From the NCBI RefSeq assembly GCF_022549225.1, contig NZ_JAKZFD010000010.1:124001-188000 (forward strand): a DNA stretch of 64,000 bases. Direction: 5' to 3'. This document shows positions 1 to 8,190 of the stretch, in pieces. The notes under the pieces were generated by a model. It saw only the letters and a list, made by a program, of their open reading frames with translations, was not told the origin of the DNA and made no database searches. This DNA is from Pelomonas sp. CA6. Lineage in GTDB: Bacteria > Pseudomonadota > Gammaproteobacteria > Burkholderiales > Burkholderiaceae_C. The translations under genes and the position numbers were made by a program. Numbering within the stretch: position 1 is the stretch's first letter; each line of letters starts with the position of its first letter.

Positions 1-778
1 TCTCCACCTTCAGTCCGGCCTCGGCAAAGGCGCGGGCGACGTCATGCTCGATGCGCGCGACGAGGTCGCGGCGGTGGCCGCGGGCCTTGTTCACTGCCTT
101 GTCCAGGGCCGCATGACGCCAGGGATGGATGTAGCGGAACGAGAGTTCCTGCAGCTCGCGGTAGATCTCGTTCAGACCGAGTCGATGCGCGATGGGCGCA
201 TAGATGTCGAGGGTCTCGCGGGCGATGCGGCGGCTGCGGTCCGGCGTCATGGACTGCATGGTGCGCATGTTGTGCAGCCGGTCGGCCAGCTTGATCAGGA
301 TGACGCGCACATCGCGCGCCATCGCCAGCAGCATCTTGCGGAAGCTCTCCGCCTGAGACTCCTCGCGGGTGGAGAACTGCAGCTTGTCCAGTTTGGTGAG
401 GCCGTCCACCAGTTCGGCGGTGGGGGCCTCGAAGCGTTCGATCAGCTCGGTCTTGGTGACGCCGCAATCCTCCATCGCGTCGTGCATCAGCGCGGCCATG
501 ATGGCCTGCGCGTCCAGCCGCCATTCGGCGCAGATGCCGGCGACGGCGATGGGATGGGTGATGTAGGGTTCGCCGCTGGCGCGGAACTGGCCCAGATGGG
601 CCTCATCGGCGAACTTGTAGGCCTCGCGGATGCGCTTGAGGTCGCCCTTGGGCAGATAGCCCAGACGCTGGACCAGCGTGTCGAACGAAGAGGCCTCGAC
701 CGGCGCGGGCGCGGCCTTGGCGTGGTTGAAGCCCCCGAAAACGGGCAGGCGAGCAGCGGCGAACGAGCGGAGACCCAT
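1..778 (-). CDS. spoT: Bifunctional (p)ppGpp synthase/hydrolase, RelA/SpoT family (3' end outside window)
   Basis: About 259 N-terminal codons are visible; the rest lies beyond base 1. Translation shows the HD hydrolase domain of RSH enzymes: THPIAVAGI, then LMHDAMEDCGVT with the metal-binding HD pair, then LIKLADRLHNMRT and APIAHRLGL. The family makes and degrades (p)ppGpp, the stringent-response alarmone, in the cytoplasm. The intact HD motif points to the SpoT-like bifunctional enzyme rather than a hydrolase-dead RelA. The start at 778 is an ATG giving MGLRSFAAARLP; a slightly upstream start is possible. Its position after gmk and rpoZ on the same strand is the classic gmk-rpoZ-spoT order. 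Identification is firm; only the C-terminal TGS and ACT regions cannot be checked. Confidence 0.95.
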   Translation of the reverse strand, partial: MGLRSFAAARLPVFGGFNHAKAAPAPVEASSFDTLVQRLGYLPKGDLKRIREAYKFADEAHLGQFRASGEPYITHPIAVAGICAEWRLDAQAIMAALMHDAMEDCGVTKTELIERFEAPTAELVDGLTKLDKLQFSTREESQAESFRKMLLAMARDVRVILIKLADRLHNMRTMQSMTPDRSRRIARETLDIYAPIAHRLGLNEIYRELQELSFRYIHPWRHAALDKAVNKARGHRRDLVARIEHDVARAFAEAGLKVE

Positions 779-939
779 GGCCCGAATTTACCGCATGCCC
801 GGGGCCTGCTCGGCGAGCGGGACTTGGTGCCGGCGGCGGGCTGCAACGAAAACGGGTGCCCGAGGCACCCGTGTCATGACGCTTCGCGGACCGGCGCCGG
901 CGGCAGCAACCTGCCGCGCGCTCCGATCACGGCGCAGGC

Positions 940-1143
940 TCAGACCGGAACGCGGCGCAGCATCTCCACACCGACTTCGCCAGCGGCCACTTCGCGCAGC
1001 GCGGTCACGCCGGGCTTGTTCTTGCTTTCCAGCTTGGCACTGTGGCCCTGGCTCAGCATGCGGGCACGGTAGGTCGCGGCGAGCACCAGCTGGAAGCGGT
1101 TCGGGATCTTGGTCAGGCAGTCTTCGACGGTGATGCGGGCCAT
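940..1143 (-). CDS. rpoZ: DNA-directed RNA polymerase omega subunit
   Basis: The 67-residue protein begins [20 protein letters not shown], the hallmark N-terminus of omega. It continues with ATYRARML and [10 protein letters not shown], matching the conserved core. Length is typical for betaproteobacteria. Omega binds the beta' subunit, assists RNA polymerase assembly and forms part of one ppGpp-binding site. That makes the adjacency to spoT functionally sensible. It lies 17 bases downstream of gmk and is probably co-transcribed with it. Nothing unusual is seen. Confidence 0.97.
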   Translation of the reverse strand: MARITVEDCLTKIPNRFQLVLAATYRARMLSQGHSAKLESKNKPGVTALREVAAGEVGVEMLRRVPV

Positions 1144-1160
1144 GTGGTTTCCAGTCAGGT

Positions 1161-1787
1161 TCAGTCTTCGATGAGATCCAGCGCGCGAAAGACCGCCGAG
1201 CGGTTGCGGCGCTGAGCCACGTATTTTAGCCGCTGTGCGTGGACGATGGCCTTCAGGTCGAAGAGGGCGGTCTCGAACAGGGCATTGATCACGACGAAAT
1301 CGAAATGCCGCGCCTGCGCGACCTCATGGCGCGCGTTCTCCATGCGCTGCGCGATCACCGCCGGTTCGGTGTCGCCGCGGCGGATCAGGCGCTGCTTCAG
1401 CTCCTCCCAGCCGGGCGGCAGGATGAAAATCAGCACCGCATGGGGGAACAACTGCTTGATCTGCAGCGCCCCCTGGTAGTCGATCTCCAGCACCACGTCC
1501 TCGCCCTGGGCGATGCGCTGCTCGATCGCCGCGCGCGAGGTGCCATAGAGATTGCCATGCACCTCGGCCCACTCGAAGAACTCGCCGCGATCCACCATCG
1601 CGCGGAATTCCTCCGGCGAGATGAACAGGTACTCGCGGCCATGCTGCTCCTGGCCGCGCGGTGCGCGCGAGGTGTGGGAGACCGAAACGGCGAGCTTGGC
1701 GTCCAGTTCCAGCAGAGCCTTGACCAGACTGGACTTGCCGGCCCCGCTCGGGGCGGCCACCACAAAGAGATTGCCGGGATATTCCAT
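1161..1787 (-). CDS. gmk: Guanylate kinase
   Basis: This 208-residue enzyme phosphorylates GMP to GDP with ATP. The P-loop PSGAGKSS is near residues 13-20, followed by [12 protein letters not shown] and GREYLFIS of the GMP-binding region and the lid segment [17 protein letters not shown]. Length is standard. It leads the gmk-rpoZ-spoT group. In related genomes the gene immediately upstream is yicC, but here yicC is at 30967-31878 and the T3SS locus fills the gap. The short stretch 1788-1880 separates gmk from sctT and must hold any private gmk promoter; a TAGAAT hexamer lies just before the start, with no convincing -35 partner. Confidence 0.97.
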   Translation of the reverse strand: MEYPGNLFVVAAPSGAGKSSLVKALLELDAKLAVSVSHTSRAPRGQEQHGREYLFISPEEFRAMVDRGEFFEWAEVHGNLYGTSRAAIEQRIAQGEDVVLEIDYQGALQIKQLFPHAVLIFILPPGWEELKQRLIRRGDTEPAVIAQRMENARHEVAQARHFDFVVINALFETALFDLKAIVHAQRLKYVAQRRNRSAVFRALDLIED

Positions 1788-1880
1788 GGACCGATTCTAC
1801 CGACGGTGCTTCCACGTCGATTGGAGGCGCTGTTGGCCGGTCGTCTTCGGAGGCCACGCCCATTCGCGGCACCGGCCGGC

Positions 1881-2696
1881 CTACGCCTGGAACAGCTTGG
1901 GCAGCAGCAGCCTGAGGCTTTCCGGTTGTTCGAGCAGGTGGTCGGCCAGCACGCGGGCGAGGAAGGCCAGTTGCGCCCAGAGCAGCCACAGCACGGCCAC
2001 GATCTTGAGCGAACTGGCGATGCTTTGCAGGTTCAGTTGCGGTGCGAAGCGATTGACCAGCCCCAGCGACAGGTCCATCACCCAGGCCAGGAGCATGGCC
2101 GGCGCCGCCACCACCAGGGCCAGCGTCATCAGTTGGCCGAAGGCGGTCTCGAAGAGCAGGGCGCTGCGCGGAACCAAGGTCAGCGACGGCGTGTTCACCG
2201 GCCATAGCGCATAGCTGTCCAGCAGCGTGCCGACCATCAGCATGAAACCGCCGGCGCTCATGAAGACCCAGCCCGCCAGCCGTGACAGCAAGGCACCGGT
2301 CAGCGAGGTCTGGTGACCGCCCAACGGGTCGACGATTTGCGCCATCGTGGCGCCAACCTTGGTGTCGATGATCTGGCCCGCCGCCTCGAAGGCCCACAGC
2401 ATCACGCCCCAGAAGAAGCCGATCGCCACGCCGATGAAGATTTCCCGCCCGAAGCGAAGCACCAGTCCCCAGGCATCGCCCCAAGGCAGGCCGCCTTGCG
2501 CCAGCGCGGGTCCCTGCAGCGCGAGCGCCAGCGCGGCCAGGCTCATGAAGACGGCATTGCGCACCAGGGCGGGCACCACTTCCTGCGTGAACAGCGGGAT
2601 CAGCAGGAAGGCGCCCATCACCCGTGCGGCACAGAGGCCCCACAGCAACAGCGATTGGGTGAGGCTCAACTGGCCGAGGAAGTCACCGCCGGTCAT
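1881..2696 (-). CDS. sctT: T3SS export apparatus protein SctT
   Basis: This 271-residue polytopic inner-membrane protein belongs to the SctT/YscT/FliR family. Several hydrophobic helices are visible, with the family-typical N-terminal block ARVMGAFLLIPLF and the segment GREIFIGVAIGFFWGVMLWAFEAAGQIIDTKVGA, shown here in two pieces. SctT caps the SctR5-S4-T1 export gate, the entry of the secretion channel. It is the last gene of the long T3SS operon, three bases after sctS. The 92 bases between its stop and gmk show no clear terminator. Confidence 0.93.
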   Translation of the reverse strand: MTGGDFLGQLSLTQSLLLWGLCAARVMGAFLLIPLFTQEVVPALVRNAVFMSLAALALALQGPALAQGGLPWGDAWGLVLRFGREIFIGVAIGFFWGVMLWAFEAAGQIIDTKVGATMAQIVDPLGGHQTSLTGALLSRLAGWVFMSAGGFMLMVGTLLDSYALWPVNTPSLTLVPRSALLFETAFGQLMTLALVVAAPAMLLAWVMDLSLGLVNRFAPQLNLQSIASSLKIVAVLWLLWAQLAFLARVLADHLLEQPESLRLLLPKLFQA

Positions 2697-2699
2697 GGG

Positions 2700-2975
2700 C
2701 TAGCGCGGCCGGCTGACCAGGCTGGCAAAGTCGCTGAACACGCGGTCGGCGAACTGATAGAGACCACCGCCCAGCAGCGAGGCGGTGACGAACAGCGTCA
2801 GGACGATGGCGACGAACTTCAGCAGGTAGGGCAGCGTCTGCTCCTGCAACTGGGTGGCCGCCTGCACGAAGGCCACCAGCAGCCCGACCACGGCGGCCAG
2901 GATGATGGGCGGGGCCGACAGCAGCAGCACATACCACAGCGCCTGCTGGGTGAGCTGGATCACTTCGGCGCGCAT
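2700..2975 (-). CDS. sctS: T3SS export apparatus protein SctS
   Basis: The 91-residue protein has two transmembrane helices in the FliQ/SctS pattern. The first is LWYVLLLSAPPIILAAVVGL, followed by the conserved VAFVQAATQLQEQTLPY and a second helix FVAIVLTLFVTASLLGG. Four copies of SctS assemble with SctR and SctT in the export gate. Length is normal for the family. It sits between sctR and sctT in the usual R-S-T order. Confidence 0.95.
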   Translation of the reverse strand: MRAEVIQLTQQALWYVLLLSAPPIILAAVVGLLVAFVQAATQLQEQTLPYLLKFVAIVLTLFVTASLLGGGLYQFADRVFSDFASLVSRPR

Positions 2976-3019
2976 GGGGGGCTCCGGAAGAAGGGCGGGC
3001 TGTTCGTCATCGCGATGTC

Positions 3020-3670
3020 TCAGTGGTAGGTCAGCACCAGGCCGTGGACCAGCTTCACCCAGCCGTCGATGAGCACGAACAGAAGCAGCTTGAAGGGAAG
3101 GGACACGGTGGTGGGCGAAAGCATCTGCATGCCCATGGCCATGAGGATGTTGGCGATGACCAGGTCGATCACCAGGAAGGGCAGGAAGATCAGGAAGCCG
3201 ATCTCGAAGGCCACCGACAGCTCGCTGACGGTGAAGGCGGGCACCACGACGATGAAGTCGCGGTCGGTCAGGGCCTGGGCGGAGGCCGGGTCCAGCGCAT
3301 TGCGGGCGGTCTTGAGGAAGAAGGCCCGCTCCATCGGCCGGGTATGCCTGACAAGAAAATCGCGCAGCGGTTCCTTGGCCTGATCAACCGCGGCCAGCAT
3401 GGCCTTGGTGTCACTGCCGAGCGGCCGGTCGCCCAAGCGCTGCTGCATCTGCACGCCAACGGGGTACATCACGTACAGACTCAGTACCAGCGCCAGGCCA
3501 TTGAGCACGATGTTGGGTGGCGTCTGCTGCAGTGCGAGCGCATTACGCAGCAGGCCGAAGACGACCACCAGCTTGGTGAAGGACGTCACCATCACCGCCA
3601 CGAACGGGGCCAGAGCCAGGAAGATGACCGTCAGCAGCGCCGAGGCCGGGGAGAAGGTGGAGAGATCCAT
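3020..3670 (-). CDS. sctR: T3SS export apparatus protein SctR
   Basis: The ATG at 3670 gives a 216-residue SctR/FliP-family protein starting MDLSTFSPASALLTVIFLAL. The open frame runs further upstream, but that extension is charged, unlike any SctR, and overlaps sctQ. Hallmarks are TSFTKLVVVFGLLRNALALQ, QTPPNIVLNGLALVLSLYVM and the C-terminal FLIFLPFLVIDLVIANILMA and GMQMLSPTTVSLPFKLLLF. Five copies form most of the core export gate. The gene follows sctQ by 14 bases and precedes sctS. Confidence 0.95.
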   Translation of the reverse strand: MDLSTFSPASALLTVIFLALAPFVAVMVTSFTKLVVVFGLLRNALALQQTPPNIVLNGLALVLSLYVMYPVGVQMQQRLGDRPLGSDTKAMLAAVDQAKEPLRDFLVRHTRPMERAFFLKTARNALDPASAQALTDRDFIVVVPAFTVSELSVAFEIGFLIFLPFLVIDLVIANILMAMGMQMLSPTTVSLPFKLLLFVLIDGWVKLVHGLVLTYH

Positions 3671-3684
3671 GGCAGGCGTGCGAC

Positions 3685-4545
3685 TCAGGAGGCGCCAGGC
3701 GGCGTGGCGGTCCGCCCAGCTGCCGAAACGGACGGAAGTCTCTGGCCGACCCGTAGCGCGTGGCCACGACCCCAGGGGATGAGCTCGCCGCGCGCGAGCG
3801 GTCTGATCTTCGGACGGCCGGCTTCGTCCGTGTCGACGAGTTGGAGCTCGGCCGACCGGGCGAGCCGCAGGCGGCCGGGCGGCGATGTCCGCCATCCGGC
3901 CAGCAGGGGCAGCGGCACGGTGTCGGGAAGCCGCATCGTCAGCTGCAAATGGGGCCCGCCATCATCGGCGCTCCGCGGCAGCGCCAGCGGGGCCGGCCAG
4001 GCCTGCGCGCCATCGCAGCACAGCGCAACCCCTTCATCGGCGTGGTCGCCCGCGCTGGCCAGGCGCAAGGCAATCGGCCATTGCGGCCGGAAGCTGTCTT
4101 CCAACAGCAGCACGCTGCCCTCGACCAGGCCGTCCATCCCTTCCGGCGGCGGCGCTTGCATGGCAAGCATGAGCACCGCCTCGACGCCTGGCCACTGCAG
4201 CCCGAGGGCCGCGGGCGGCGGCTCCACACGGCGCAGCAGCGGCAGCGGGAGGCCGATGGCGCGCACGGTGGCGCCGTTGGCGTCGACAACGCGGCCCCAC
4301 AGGCGCGGACCCTCCGGTGGCGTGTCAGCCGGCTGCCAGTCCACGCCATGCGTGGGCGCCAGCCAGTCGTCGATGCCGTCCAGCCAGTCGGCCGACGCCT
4401 GCAGCGCGATGGCCGCCGACAGTGCATCGGTCGCGGGCCCGCCCAGCGCCAGCACGAGGCTCGTGTCGTCCACTCGCGCCGACCATCGCATGAGGGGCGC
4501 TGGCATCGTCTCGGCGGCGGGGGGCTGGCGGTCGGTCGCCGTCAT
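3685..4545 (-). CDS. sctQ: T3SS cytoplasmic C-ring (sorting platform) protein SctQ
   Basis: This 286-residue protein is identified by position, directly before sctR-S-T, and by a C-terminal SpoA/FliN-like segment. Around residues 220-270 it reads RLARSAELQLVDTDEAGRP, then LARGELIPWGRGHALRVGQ. The remainder is divergent, as is normal for SctQ. In the family SctQ forms the cytosolic sorting platform with SctK and SctL under the export gate. Its ATG overlaps the stop of the response regulator gene (ATGA), so the two are translationally coupled. An internal start making a separate SpoA domain, known in other systems, was not evident. Confidence 0.8.
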   Translation of the reverse strand: MTATDRQPPAAETMPAPLMRWSARVDDTSLVLALGGPATDALSAAIALQASADWLDGIDDWLAPTHGVDWQPADTPPEGPRLWGRVVDANGATVRAIGLPLPLLRRVEPPPAALGLQWPGVEAVLMLAMQAPPPEGMDGLVEGSVLLLEDSFRPQWPIALRLASAGDHADEGVALCCDGAQAWPAPLALPRSADDGGPHLQLTMRLPDTVPLPLLAGWRTSPPGRLRLARSAELQLVDTDEAGRPKIRPLARGELIPWGRGHALRVGQRLPSVSAAGRTATPPGAS

Positions 4546-5213
4546 GCCTGCCGGCTGACCATCATTCGGGTCAGGTCCGCCACTGACTTCGCCCCCATCT
4601 TGGTCATGCCGCGCGCACGGTAGAGCTCGATGGTCTTGACCGACAGGTTCATGCGGTCGGCAATGTTCTTGTTGTAGATGCCCTGGATGACCAGGGCGAG
4701 CACCTCCCGCTCGCGGGGTGCCAGCGAGGACTCGCGGCGCAGGAACTCCTCGCGCGCGGCCTGGAGGTCCGGCGGCAGCTCGGCCGACTCGGTCGGCACG
4801 GCGCTGGCAGCCGCCTGGGCGGTCGGCGACAGGGCCGCCTGCAGCGCTTCCAGCAGGGCGCTCTCATCCAGCGGCTTCTCCAGGAAGCTCACCGCGCCCT
4901 TGCGCATCGCCCGCACCGCCAGGGCGACATCGGCATGGCCGCTCATGTAGATCACCGGCAGCCGCAGCCCCTCGGCCTGCATGCGGTCATGCAGGTCCAG
5001 GCCGGAGATGTCGGGCATCCGGACATCCATGAGCACACAGCCCAACCGGCCGGCGGGATGGGCCGACAGCGCCTCCAGTGCCTGGTGGGGGTCTCCGAGC
5101 GAGCGCACGGCATAGCCCGCGGCATCGAGCCAGAACTCGGCGGAGGCCCGGAAGTCGGCGTTGTCGTCGACCAGATACACCTGTGGGGTGGCGGACGCGG
5201 CAAGGGGGTTCAT
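4542..5213 (-). CDS. FixJ/LuxR-type response regulator embedded in the T3SS operon
   Basis: This 223-residue protein has an N-terminal receiver domain with acidic pocket D16-D17, phospho-acceptor D63 in LMDVRMPD and K113 in FLEKP. A LuxR/FixJ helix-turn-helix occupies roughly residues 155-215 (LAPREREVLALVIQGIYNKN, then VKTIELYRARGMTKMGA). Members bind DNA after phosphorylation by a partner kinase; the kinase gene immediately upstream overlaps by four bases. Location between the sctP region and sctQ suggests it controls this T3SS. Plausible targets include the divergent region 20354-20664. Distance from characterised regulators such as rhizobial TtsI or Salmonella SsrB cannot be judged here. 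Confidence 0.88.
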   Translation of the reverse strand: MNPLAASATPQVYLVDDNADFRASAEFWLDAAGYAVRSLGDPHQALEALSAHPAGRLGCVLMDVRMPDISGLDLHDRMQAEGLRLPVIYMSGHADVALAVRAMRKGAVSFLEKPLDESALLEALQAALSPTAQAAASAVPTESAELPPDLQAAREEFLRRESSLAPREREVLALVIQGIYNKNIADRMNLSVKTIELYRARGMTKMGAKSVADLTRMMVSRQA

Positions 5214-6514
5214 GGGGTGAAAGCTCCGGTCGTAAGGGCCTTCGCGACGGTGGGCGCCGCGTTGGCGACGATGGACGGTGTCACGTCGGTGGCGGTGGAG
5301 GCGGCGGTGCAGGTGGGCAGCTCGACGTGGAAGCTGCAGCCGCGATCGGCATTGCGACTGAACCAGAGCCGGCCTTGATGCAGTTCGACGAAGGAGCGGC
5401 AGATGGTCAGCCCCACGCCCATGCCGGTTGGCTTGGTCGAATTGAAGGGCACGAACAGTCGGCTCTCGGCCCCTTCGGAGAGGCCGGCGCCGTTGTCTCG
5501 CACCGTCAGCGTGGCCGTGCCTGCGTCGTCCCGGCGCAGGGACAGCGTCAGCAGCGGTCGCTCCGGCGGCGCCTCGCGCAGCGCATCCAAGGCATTACGC
5601 ATCAGGTTGACCAGCACCTGCTGCAGCATGGTCGGATCGCCGCGGGTCGTGATGGGGGCCGTGGTGGCCGGCGGCGCCGTGTCCGGGAGGGACGCTGCCG
5701 CGCCGCTTGCCGGGGCGGGAGTCGAGGCCGGCAGATCCAGTTCGAGGCGCACCCCGCTGCGCTGCAGATCCCAGTCGAGCAAGGCCGCCGATTCCCGCGC
5801 CAGCGCAGCGATGTCGACGCGCTGCTGACGCGGCTGGCGGGAGTGGGTGAACTCCCGTACCCGGGCAATGACGCGGGCGGCAAACATCAGCTGTTCCAGC
5901 GCTTGATCCAGCGCGGCTGACTCCCGCGGCGCCAGCGCGGCCGTGCCGCTGCGCCGGCCCAGCCGCATGCGCAGTCCGCGCAGCAGGTTGCTGGCTGCGC
6001 CGATCGGCTGGTTCAGCTCATGGGCCAGGGTGGTGGCCATCTCGCCGACGGAGATCACACGCGAGGTGAACAGCAGCTGCTCCCGATCGTCCAGCTGCCG
6101 CCTCAGCGTCTCGACCCGCTCGCGGCGATCGCGCAACCGCAGCAGGAGCCGGCCATCGGAACAGAAGCGGGCGCGCGCCTCCCAGGCGGCATCGGGGCCG
6201 AGCGGCAGATCGAACCCGGCGGCGGTTGAGCGCGGAGACAGCGTCGCGAGTGCGGCGCCCAGGCCGGGCAGGGCCGCGTCCAGCGCGTCCAGGTCGGTGG
6301 GCTGCGCCAGTGCGGGGCAGGCCGCCCGCCAAGCCGCCGATGTCCAGGGTGGTGCAGCGCCGGACAGGTCCAGCAGCAGCGCAGGTTCCTCGAGCAAATC
6401 CAGGCAGGACTCGAGGTCGCAGGGGCCATGGTCACGGGCGTGGCCCTGCGGTCCACCGTCGGGGGCATGGGACGCGTCGCCATGCAGGGTCAGGGGGTCA
6501 AGGGGATGTGGCAT
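5210..6514 (-). CDS. Sensor histidine kinase embedded in the T3SS operon
   Basis: The 434-residue protein carries an H-box TLAHELNQPIGAASN with the predicted phospho-histidine at about residue 165. The N-box is LVNLMRNALDALR, followed by VRDNGAGLS and the G-box PTGMGVGLTICRS of the HATPase domain. This resembles the FixL/DctB type of HPK4 kinases. No transmembrane helix or obvious input domain is seen in the first 130 residues, so it is probably cytoplasmic. The region may be a degenerate PAS fold (inference). It pairs with the FixJ-like regulator through an ATGA overlap. The far C-terminal tail after the ATPase domain is Ala/Thr-rich and of unknown role. Confidence 0.88.
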   Translation of the reverse strand: MPHPLDPLTLHGDASHAPDGGPQGHARDHGPCDLESCLDLLEEPALLLDLSGAAPPWTSAAWRAACPALAQPTDLDALDAALPGLGAALATLSPRSTAAGFDLPLGPDAAWEARARFCSDGRLLLRLRDRRERVETLRRQLDDREQLLFTSRVISVGEMATTLAHELNQPIGAASNLLRGLRMRLGRRSGTAALAPRESAALDQALEQLMFAARVIARVREFTHSRQPRQQRVDIAALARESAALLDWDLQRSGVRLELDLPASTPAPASGAAASLPDTAPPATTAPITTRGDPTMLQQVLVNLMRNALDALREAPPERPLLTLSLRRDDAGTATLTVRDNGAGLSEGAESRLFVPFNSTKPTGMGVGLTICRSFVELHQGRLWFSRNADRGCSFHVELPTCTAASTATDVTPSIVANAAPTVAKALTTGAFTP

Positions 6515-6526
6515 CTCGGCCTCCGC

Positions 6527-7483
6527 TCAGTCGTCCATCCAGCAGCCGCGGCTGGCCAGCAGCCACAGGCTCCATTGGTGGCCCAGGGCCGAGCGGAAGG
6601 CCGCGCCCCGGTCCAGTCGCACGCCCAGCCGTTCCCAGCGCCGTTCGCCCTCCAACACCGGGCCGATCTGCACGGCGACGCTGGCGCGCGTCTCGCCTGG
6701 GCCTGGGCTGGGTCTGAGCTGCCAGCCCTGTCCCGACTCGGCCGCCTTGACCGCGCGCGCCTGCAGCCACGCCGACGCCGCCGGTGGCTCGCCCGCCCAG
6801 TACATGCGCGCTGGCCAGCGTGCGCCGGCCAGGACCAAGCCCTGGGGGCCGCGCCGTCCCGTCACCAGCGCGGCCCAGGCGGGGGCGCCGGCGTTGGCCG
6901 GATCGGCGTCCGGCGCTGCCGCCTCGCCCTCGCGGGCCGGCTCCGCCATGCCGCACAGGACCAGCACCTGGCGCCCGGCCGTCCATTGCGCGAAGGCGGT
7001 CTCCAGGGCCGCGCGGGCGTCAGCGCCGGGACTGCGCGCCCAGCGCCGGGCCAGCCGCTGCAGCCAGTCGGCCTCGGCCGCGCGCGGCCGCGGGCCGGAT
7101 GACGTCCCGTGGTCGGTGTCGGCGTCGAGCGCTTCGCGGCGATCGGTCTGCCGTGCATCGCCGGCCGGCTCGTGGCCGCCGTCCGGATCCTGCTCCTGTT
7201 GGCGGTGTGCGGCTTCGCGCTCGGCCGGCCCCTTGGGCGGCGGCCAGGCCAGTCCGGGAGGCAAGGCACCCAGGCGCAGCTCGCTCAGGCGCATGGGCGT
7301 GGCGGCCAGCTCCGGCGCGACCGGCGCGGGCGTGGCGACCGGCACTGGGTCTTCGCGGGTTTCCGCGGCCGCATGCGCGGGTGCCAGCGGCGCCGCCATC
7401 TGTTCCTGCGCCTGCCGCCACAGGCCCAGGCTGCCGGCCCCCATGGCCTCGATGGCGGGCACGCTCAGCGGGGACCCACTCAT
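6527..7483 (-). CDS. Unknown protein in the T3SS operon
   Basis: The ATG at 7483 overlaps the GNAT stop (ATGA) and gives 318 residues beginning MSGSPLSVPAIEAMGAGS. The open frame extends upstream, but that part is out of keeping and overlaps the neighbour. The N-terminal half is Ala/Pro/Glu-rich and probably disordered. The C-terminal half (about 160-318) looks folded, with Trp-containing segments such as WLQRLARRWARSPGADAR and WSLWLLASRGCW at the end. I do not recognise a family. Its place between a secretion-substrate cluster and the kinase-regulator pair suggests a T3SS accessory or a divergent N-terminal C-ring partner, but this is only context. Confidence 0.65.
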   Translation of the reverse strand: MSGSPLSVPAIEAMGAGSLGLWRQAQEQMAAPLAPAHAAAETREDPVPVATPAPVAPELAATPMRLSELRLGALPPGLAWPPPKGPAEREAAHRQQEQDPDGGHEPAGDARQTDRREALDADTDHGTSSGPRPRAAEADWLQRLARRWARSPGADARAALETAFAQWTAGRQVLVLCGMAEPAREGEAAAPDADPANAGAPAWAALVTGRRGPQGLVLAGARWPARMYWAGEPPAASAWLQARAVKAAESGQGWQLRPSPGPGETRASVAVQIGPVLEGERRWERLGVRLDRGAAFRSALGHQWSLWLLASRGCWMDD

Positions 7484-8190
7484 GCGCAGGACTCCTCGTC
7501 GCCTGGCTGCCCGTCCCGCTGCCGCCGGGTTCGCGCGGCGCGCAGCCGCTCGCGGCGCGACAGGCGGCGCCAGGCGCGCCAATGGTCGGCCTCGATGGCG
7601 GCGTAGAGGCCGAGGCGTCCGTCGTAGTCGTCTTCGCCCCGTTCGCTGAAGCCCAGCGCGGCCAGGCAGGCACGGGCCGACCGGTTGGCCGGATCGCAGG
7701 TGGCCCAGACGCGGGTCAGGTCGAGCCGATCCACCGCGTGGTCCAGCAACAGCTCGCCGCCTTCCATCGCCAGGGCACCCCCCCAGGCCTCGGGCACCAG
7801 CCGGCTGCCCAGTTCGACCGCGTCCTCGCCGCGGCTGGGCAGCGGCATCAGGTTGAACCAGCCGACGAAGCGCGCCGCCCCGGCGCCAACTTGCGCGGAC
7901 GAGGCATGCCAGATGCCCAGTCCTTCACGGGCCCGGTAGAAGTGGCTGATGTTGACCAGGAACTGCAGCGCGGTGATTCCCCGGTCCAAGGGCTGATCAT
8001 CCAACAGGTGGGCCCGCAGGCGCGGATCGGCATGCATGCGCATCAGGTCGCCCAAGTCGTTGGCGCAGAACTCGCGCAGGTGCAGACGCTCGCCTCGCAG
8101 CCAGGGCGAGGGCGGCCGGGCGGTGCGCGCCAGGTCGGGACGCTCATCAGTGGCGGCGGACAGGGGCGATGCCATGGCCATCCGCCTCAT
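7480..8190 (-). CDS. GNAT-family N-acetyltransferase (RimJ/RimL type) in the T3SS operon
   Basis: The protein contains the RimJ/RimL signature: LRGERLHLREFCANDLGDLM, then LGIWHASSAQVGAG and FVGWFNLMPLP, ELGSRLVPEAWGGALAMEGG and RVWATCDPANRSARACLAALGF. This fold transfers acetyl from acetyl-CoA to amino groups of proteins or small molecules. The chosen ATG at 8190 (236 residues) has AGGAG six bases upstream. A start at 8271 with GAGGGAG is also possible but would overlap the upstream gene by 125 bases. It is translationally coupled to the next gene. An acetyltransferase inside a structural T3SS operon is unusual; it may modify a secreted substrate or be an effector itself (inference). Confidence 0.82.
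   Translation of the reverse strand: MRRMAMASPLSAATDERPDLARTARPPSPWLRGERLHLREFCANDLGDLMRMHADPRLRAHLLDDQPLDRGITALQFLVNISHFYRAREGLGIWHASSAQVGAGAARFVGWFNLMPLPSRGEDAVELGSRLVPEAWGGALAMEGGELLLDHAVDRLDLTRVWATCDPANRSARACLAALGFSERGEDDYDGRLGLYAAIEADHWRAWRRLSRRERLRAARTRRQRDGQPGDEESCA

Noticed and set aside
1324-2643. Long minus-strand frame across gmk and sctT
   Set aside because: It overlaps two well-supported genes in another frame and has random, Arg/Gly/Ala-rich composition typical of GC-rich shadow frames.
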